NCBI GenBank assembly: GCA_023389005.1
Contig: JAEWFE010000187.1
Location: 1-9,052 of the forward strand
Source: Bacillota bacterium
GTDB taxonomy: Bacteria; Bacillota; Bacilli; Lactobacillales; Enterococcaceae
DNA length: 9,052 nt
Direction: 5' to 3'
The position numbers and the translations under genes were made by a program. Numbering within the stretch: the stretch's first letter is position 1; every line of letters starts with the position of its first letter. The notes below the pieces were generated by a model. The model saw only the letters and a program-made list of their open reading frames with translations, did not search any database and was not told the origin of the DNA. Shown here piece after piece: positions 6,507-9,052 of the stretch.

Positions 6507-6539
6507 CGAAATTTCCTCCTAAGCTTTGATTTGCATCGC

Positions 6540-6568
6540 CTCTCCCTTGCCATCTTCACAAGGGAGAG
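6540..6568. other. Intergenic hairpin without U-tract
   Basis: A perfect 10-bp stem, CTCTCCCTTG (6540-6549) with CAAGGGAGAG (6559-6568), has a 9-nt loop. It lies in the 74-nt gap between the 199-aa and 187-aa genes of the minus-strand cluster. No T-run follows on either strand, so it is not a standard terminator. It may stabilise or process the polycistronic mRNA, or weakly attenuate the distal genes. Confidence 0.6.
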
Positions 6569-6580
6569 AACTAAATTGAG

Positions 6581-7180
6581 TTAATCTTTAAAAACAAAAG
6601 GATCTAATTCTGATTTTAATGCTAAGTATACTTGTGTATTTTGAACGGTTTCATCCAAAGCAAAAGTAATACTTTCAAAATCATTTTTAAAGGCTTTAAC
6701 CACTTGGAAAACTTTTTTGGCAAAGGCTTGTACGTTTACGATTTTGTATTTTGAAATATCTAGCACCAAATATTTCACTTCATTTTTCATTGCTAATTCA
6801 AATACACGCACAAAGTAATCATAGTAAAGCAAATCTGATTCATTCGCTTTTTGTTGTATCACAGTTGGAAATACGACTTGGTTTTCTTGTAATTGATCAT
6901 GTTTTACTTGGGTATTTCCAGAACTAGACATTCTTAAATAGCGATACATTTTGCCGAGTTTCATATTTTTCTTTGCTTCATGAGTCGCAGAATAAGGAGA
7001 AAGGGTAATTAAAGCGGAGTGAAAGCGTTGTTCATCATAAATGTCGCGATAAGCTTCTACTCTATCCAATTCATATTCACGATAATTGAGTTGGATATGG
7101 TTCATATTAGCAATTGCGCTCATACATACCCAAGTCATCGCTACTTCTTCTTTTACGCCTTTTTCTACAGTACCTTTCAT
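6581..7180 (-). CDS. Hypothetical 199-aa protein, possibly a degenerate macrodomain
   Basis: No confident family. The C-terminal half alternates predicted strands and helices: LLYYDYFVRVFELAMKN, VKYLVLDISKY, VQAFAKKVFQVVKAF, then ITFALDETVQNTQVYLAL. The layout resembles the end of a macrodomain (helix, strand-loop, helix, final strand), but the glycine-rich ADP-ribose loops are absent. If this is correct, it is a binding-defective or repurposed macro fold. A STAS-like fold is an alternative. The start is uncertain. The ATG at 7178-7180 is 10 nt from AGGGG (7191-7195), while a TTG one codon upstream would have better spacing, and an internal ATG (the MTWVCM segment) has no good ribosome site. 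It heads the cluster leading to the HipA-like kinase and follows a structured leader. Confidence 0.75.
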   Translation of the reverse strand: MKGTVEKGVKEEVAMTWVCMSAIANMNHIQLNYREYELDRVEAYRDIYDEQRFHSALITLSPYSATHEAKKNMKLGKMYRYLRMSSSGNTQVKHDQLQENQVVFPTVIQQKANESDLLYYDYFVRVFELAMKNEVKYLVLDISKYKIVNVQAFAKKVFQVVKAFKNDFESITFALDETVQNTQVYLALKSELDPFVFKD

Positions 7181-7196
7181 CAAACATCAGCCCCTT

Positions 7197-7251
7197 TGTA
7201 AGATTCCTGTAAGTCAAGCACTTATCTCTCACTTACAAGACTCATCTTACA
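7197..7251. repeat. Nested inverted repeats with four TGTAAG motifs
   Basis: The upstream region of the 199-aa gene holds TGTAAG at 7197-7202 and 7208-7213 on the + strand and its reverse complement CTTACA at 7232-7237 and 7246-7251. The first two copies are 11 bp apart, about one helical turn. The inner pair extends to TGTAAGT/ACTTACA and the outer pair to GTAAGAT/ATCTTAC, so a two-tier stem is possible. This could be an operator for a dimeric repressor or a regulatory leader RNA. The AGGGG ribosome site lies beside it. Confidence 0.55.
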
Positions 7252-7284
7252 TTAGCGAAATGCCTGATTTGGTCATTTGCGGGT

Positions 7285-7293
7285 ATTTTATCA
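7285..7293 (-). promoter_or_regulatory. Possible extended -10 promoter for the HipA-like cluster
   Basis: The minus strand reads TGATAAAAT, an extended -10 with TAAAAT at 7285-7290, and no good -35. It would give a leader of about 95 nt containing the TGTAAG inverted repeats. The site lies just downstream of the 143-aa gene's stop, so that gene and the cluster are probably separate units, although read-through cannot be excluded. Confidence 0.4.
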
Positions 7294-7307
7294 CTGTTTT
7301 TTGTTTT

Positions 7308-7739
7308 TTATCTACTATTTAATGCATAAACAAAAGCTAAATAATTTGAGAAATCGCCAATACGTTGACGATGCGATTGAACATCTTCTTTTGTTCTTTT
7401 TTCAATTTTTTGTTGTAAAAATAATTGCTCTGTCCACCTCTCAGATTGCCAACCTGATTGCTCAAATAAGCGCTCTAAACTTAAGAAACAACCGATCAAG
7501 TTATTGTGCAGACTTGTTCGAGAAGCATCGATATTTTGCTTTTCCTCTTTAGACGTGAAAGACCATTGCGAACGAATATGACTGTATTCAATTGCATAAT
7601 GAATACAATCGTTCCAAATCCATTGAAAGTCCTCATCCTGTGTATCGGCTTGTGACAAAATTTCATGATGAATACTCTTCATCGTTTCAAAATCCATACT
7701 CTCATTTAAAGTAAGATAATGTTTAAACGTTTGTTGCAT
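7308..7739 (-). CDS. Hypothetical 143-aa helical protein (perhaps DUF3232-like)
   Basis: A soluble, almost wholly alpha-helical protein with no signal or membrane segment. The C-terminal part (TSLHNNLIGCFLSLERLF, then RQRIGDFSNYLAFVYAL) loosely recalls the small DUF3232-type proteins of Lactobacillales, but I cannot verify this. It is rich in Gln, Ser and Trp, with acidic patches (ADTQDEDFQWIW). Two ATG codons are adjacent; I choose the second (7737-7739), which is 5 nt from GGAGGA (7745-7750), because the first would be only 2 nt away. It has its own promoter (TATAAT at 7763-7768, minus strand) and no clear terminator before the next cluster. With the neighbouring pseudogene and the 264-aa gene it forms a row of small, poorly conserved cytosolic proteins, a pattern often seen in immunity-gene arrays; this is inference. 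Confidence 0.75.
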   Translation of the reverse strand: MQQTFKHYLTLNESMDFETMKSIHHEILSQADTQDEDFQWIWNDCIHYAIEYSHIRSQWSFTSKEEKQNIDASRTSLHNNLIGCFLSLERLFEQSGWQSERWTEQLFLQQKIEKRTKEDVQSHRQRIGDFSNYLAFVYALNSR

Positions 7740-7762
7740 CATATTCCTCCATTCTTAACACC

Positions 7763-7768
7763 ATTATA
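7763..7768 (-). promoter_or_regulatory. -10 element of the 143-aa gene promoter
   Basis: A perfect TATAAT on the minus strand, 23 nt upstream of the start codon at 7739, with GGAGGA in between. No convincing -35 is seen at 16-18 nt. That zone is occupied by the terminator hairpin of the upstream pseudogene, so terminator and promoter are nearly fused. Confidence 0.55.
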
Positions 7769-7770
7769 GT

Positions 7771-7806
7771 AAAAAATAGCCTAATTGATACCTCTAGACT
7801 ATTTTT
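7771..7806 (-). terminator. Terminator downstream of the broken gene
   Basis: On the minus strand, AAATAGTCTA pairs with TAGGCTATTT (one G-U wobble) around an 11-nt loop, and the right arm runs into a six-T tract (7771-7776). It lies about 10 nt after the pseudogene stop (7816-7818). On the + strand the same hairpin has a C-A mismatch, so it works better for leftward transcripts. Confidence 0.7.
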
Positions 7807-7815
7807 CAAATATCC

Positions 7816-8029
7816 TTATGCTAATAATTTTAAAATTTCATTGATTTGCTCTTCTGTCAAATCATAGGCTTCACCCTTACTATCACAAGCACAGATTACC
7901 GCATTATCAACTATAAAGTCATCTGTCTTTAAGTGGAACGATAAATACGCGTAGCTAAATGATTGATTGGTATCTATCTAATTTACCAGACTCATTAATA
8001 TACACCTTGCTTTTATCTTTCAAATCAAT
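7816..8029 (-). pseudogene. Frameshifted 3' gene fragment (4-bp tandem duplication)
   Basis: On the minus strand two adjacent frames join into one plausible 69-residue C-terminal sequence. The first reads IDLKDKSKVYINESGKLDRYQS (8029 down to 7964) and the second FSYAYLSFHLKTDDF through ICACDSKGEAYDLTEEQI to LLA and TAA at 7816-7818. The break coincides with a tandem TGATTGAT at 7960-7967. Removing one 4-bp copy restores a continuous frame through RYQSFSYAYL. Upstream, an in-frame stop at 8030-8032 and the nearby end of the 264-aa gene leave no room for the N terminus, so the gene is also 5' truncated. The family is not recognised. The acidic small C-terminal domain would suit an immunity-type or regulatory protein, but that is a guess. 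It keeps its own terminator. Confidence 0.7.
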
Positions 8030-8051
8030 TCAGCACTAACAATTAAACAGG

Positions 8052-8846
8052 CTAACTAAGCTTGCTTAATTGTTCAAAACGATTTATCGCTGATTTTACA
8101 TGCTCAAAATAGCTGTCTGACCACTGCCAATCTATCTCTGAATGATAAACTGTTAAAATACTATTATCACCTTTTTCCAAATCAAATACTTCGTTATTTT
8201 CATTCACAAAACTACCTCTAACACCTAACCAATCAACCAATTCGGAAAAATCGGCAAAGGAGTTTAAAAAGGCAGAAGTTTTTTCTAAATTAAACGCATT
8301 TTGCAATCGACATTCATCCGCATTTTTGCCATTTTCATAATATACTTTTAGGTCTAATAAGGTTGAATCAATACGATCACCAAAAACAGAAGCTCTAGAC
8401 ATATTGATGCCATTTTTTTCTTTTGGGAAATGAAAAATCGGATATTTACGGTATTTTTCATACTCGGCTATCATATTTTCTGTATAGCCGTACATTGTAT
8501 AGATTCTCTTGAAGGAAAGTAAGGCATCTGCTGAACAGGCTACACCATTACGTTCTCTTATATCATAACCATCCGGATCAATGTATACGTCATAAGCAAT
8601 CGCCCATAAATCCTCTTCGGTTACGCCAGGCAATGATTTTAATGCAAGAATTTCTTGAAAGTTATTGATATTCCATTTATAAACATCCTCATATGATTTT
8701 AAAGGTACAGAATGAACTCTAGCAGGGACTTTTATGCCATCAGGAACCTGACCTTTAAAATAATTTTTTAGCATTTTACCCACTACATAAGTATCTTTAT
8801 ACTCTTTATATAGTCTTGTATCTAGGAAATCTTCTACTTTTAGCAT
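8052..8846 (-). CDS. Hypothetical 264-aa protein (possibly DUF6994-like)
   Basis: A cytosolic protein with no signal peptide or membrane segment, rich in aromatic and acidic residues. The order of segments recalls the DUF6994-type proteins seen near phage and toxin loci: a central FHFPKEKNGINMSRASVFGDRID block, a helix (STLLDLKVYY), FLNSFADFSELVDWLGVRG, then a C-terminal WSDSYFEHVKSAINRFE helix. This assignment is tentative and no catalytic motif is evident. Three starts are possible. I choose the ATG at 8844-8846, 9 nt from GGAG (8856-8859); an ATG at 8853-8855 abuts that site and a TTG at 8859-8861 overlaps it. It is followed closely by the frameshifted fragment, suggesting a mosaic junction. 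AT content looks higher than in icd, consistent with acquisition by transfer. Confidence 0.75.
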   Translation of the reverse strand: MLKVEDFLDTRLYKEYKDTYVVGKMLKNYFKGQVPDGIKVPARVHSVPLKSYEDVYKWNINNFQEILALKSLPGVTEEDLWAIAYDVYIDPDGYDIRERNGVACSADALLSFKRIYTMYGYTENMIAEYEKYRKYPIFHFPKEKNGINMSRASVFGDRIDSTLLDLKVYYENGKNADECRLQNAFNLEKTSAFLNSFADFSELVDWLGVRGSFVNENNEVFDLEKGDNSILTVYHSEIDWQWSDSYFEHVKSAINRFEQLSKLS

Positions 8847-8867
8847 AACTATCATCTCCAATAAAGA

Positions 8868-8897
8868 ATTTTATCCAAACAATCTTAATCCTCGCAA
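8868..8897 (-). promoter_or_regulatory. Possible promoter of the 264-aa gene
   Basis: The minus strand has TAAAAT (8868-8873) and, 18 nt upstream, TTGCGA (8892-8897; 4 of 6). It would give a very short leader carrying only the GGAG site. Confidence 0.4.
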
Positions 8898-9052
8898 CAT
8901 GGCTTATGAATTCTCTCTACTTCACCAACTTTTCATGGTACGACTTCGACAACTGCATTCGCCCGTTCTTACAATTAAGCTACACCTTTCATACTAACGC
9001 CTTCTTTATGTATCATTTATGTAATCACCTTACACACTTATTTATACCAAAC
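8898..9052. other. Right flank without a supportable gene
   Basis: All frames are broken by stops within about 30 codons. On the minus strand there is a 13-codon frame (9016 down to 8975) with AAGGTGA (9025-9031) at 8-nt spacing and a TATAAA further up, which may be the start of a decayed gene or a leader peptide. Nothing recognisable is encoded. Confidence 0.5.

Noticed and set aside
7190..7217. TTGACT (minus strand, 7212-7217) as a -35 element
   Set aside because: The sequence 17 nt downstream is GGGGCT, which is not a -10 and is part of the ribosome site.
7019..7552. Overlapping + strand hydrophobic frames as small membrane proteins
   Set aside because: Phe/Leu-rich translation is expected opposite Lys/Glu-rich minus-strand genes in AT-rich DNA; no ribosome sites were seen.
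8899..8997. + strand 32-codon frame beginning MAYEFSLLHQ
   Set aside because: No ribosome site and no recognisable family; it lies beside the promoter of the opposite gene.
8975..9031. 13-codon minus-strand frame with a good ribosome site
   Set aside because: Too short to call a gene; it could be a leader peptide or the start of a decayed gene, and is noted in the flank entry only.
1..9052. CRISPR arrays, tRNA or rRNA genes, transposase or integrase genes, attachment sites
   Set aside because: I found no spaced direct repeats, cloverleaf-like segments, conserved rRNA stretches or recombinase motifs by reading both strands.

Overview
The window looks like a chromosomal segment of a low-GC Gram-positive bacterium of the order Lactobacillales, with Enterococcaceae or a close relative as my best guess. 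The evidence is moderate AT-richness, strong AGGAGG-type ribosome binding sites before almost every gene, compact hairpin/U-tract terminators, and an isocitrate dehydrogenase with the Bacillus/Streptococcus-type insertion and NAD-type cofactor residues. The species cannot be fixed from sequence alone. I saw no tRNA, rRNA, CRISPR array, transposase, integrase or origin.

Layout. (1) 1-1208: the 3' part of an isocitrate dehydrogenase gene on the + strand, closed by a clean terminator; this is ordinary core metabolism. (2) 1207-2092: a single Fic (AMP/UMP-transferase fold) gene on the + strand with its own extended -10 promoter, ending in a terminator shared with the convergent operon. (3) 2093-4375: a tight minus-strand operon, transcribed from about 4340 down to 2093, encoding a PPP-family Ser/Thr-phosphatase-like enzyme, a bacterial PARG-type macrodomain protein (TIGR02452-like) and a small calcineurin-like metallophosphoesterase. 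(4) 4387-4571: the decayed 3' end of an unidentified + strand gene that still keeps its stop codon and terminator. (5) 4597-7293: a minus-strand cluster of four genes: a possible degenerate macrodomain-like protein, a possible YbjN/chaperone-fold protein, a HipA-like kinase and a 95-aa partner whose start overlaps the kinase stop as ATGA. A structured leader with four TGTAAG motifs precedes the cluster. (6) 7308-8897: poorly known genes (143 aa and 264 aa), with a pseudogene between them broken by a 4-bp tandem duplication. (7) 8898-9052: no gene that I can support.

Taken together, regions 2, 3 and 5 form an accessory block rich in enzymes that attach or remove nucleotide or phosphate groups: Fic transferase, PARG hydrolase, PPP phosphatase, metallophosphoesterase and HipA-like kinase. 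The three-gene operon could reverse modifications or process ADP-ribose(-phosphate). The HipA-like four-gene cluster lacks the usual HTH antitoxin and is the best candidate here for an undescribed system. These functional links are inferred from domain content and gene order only.
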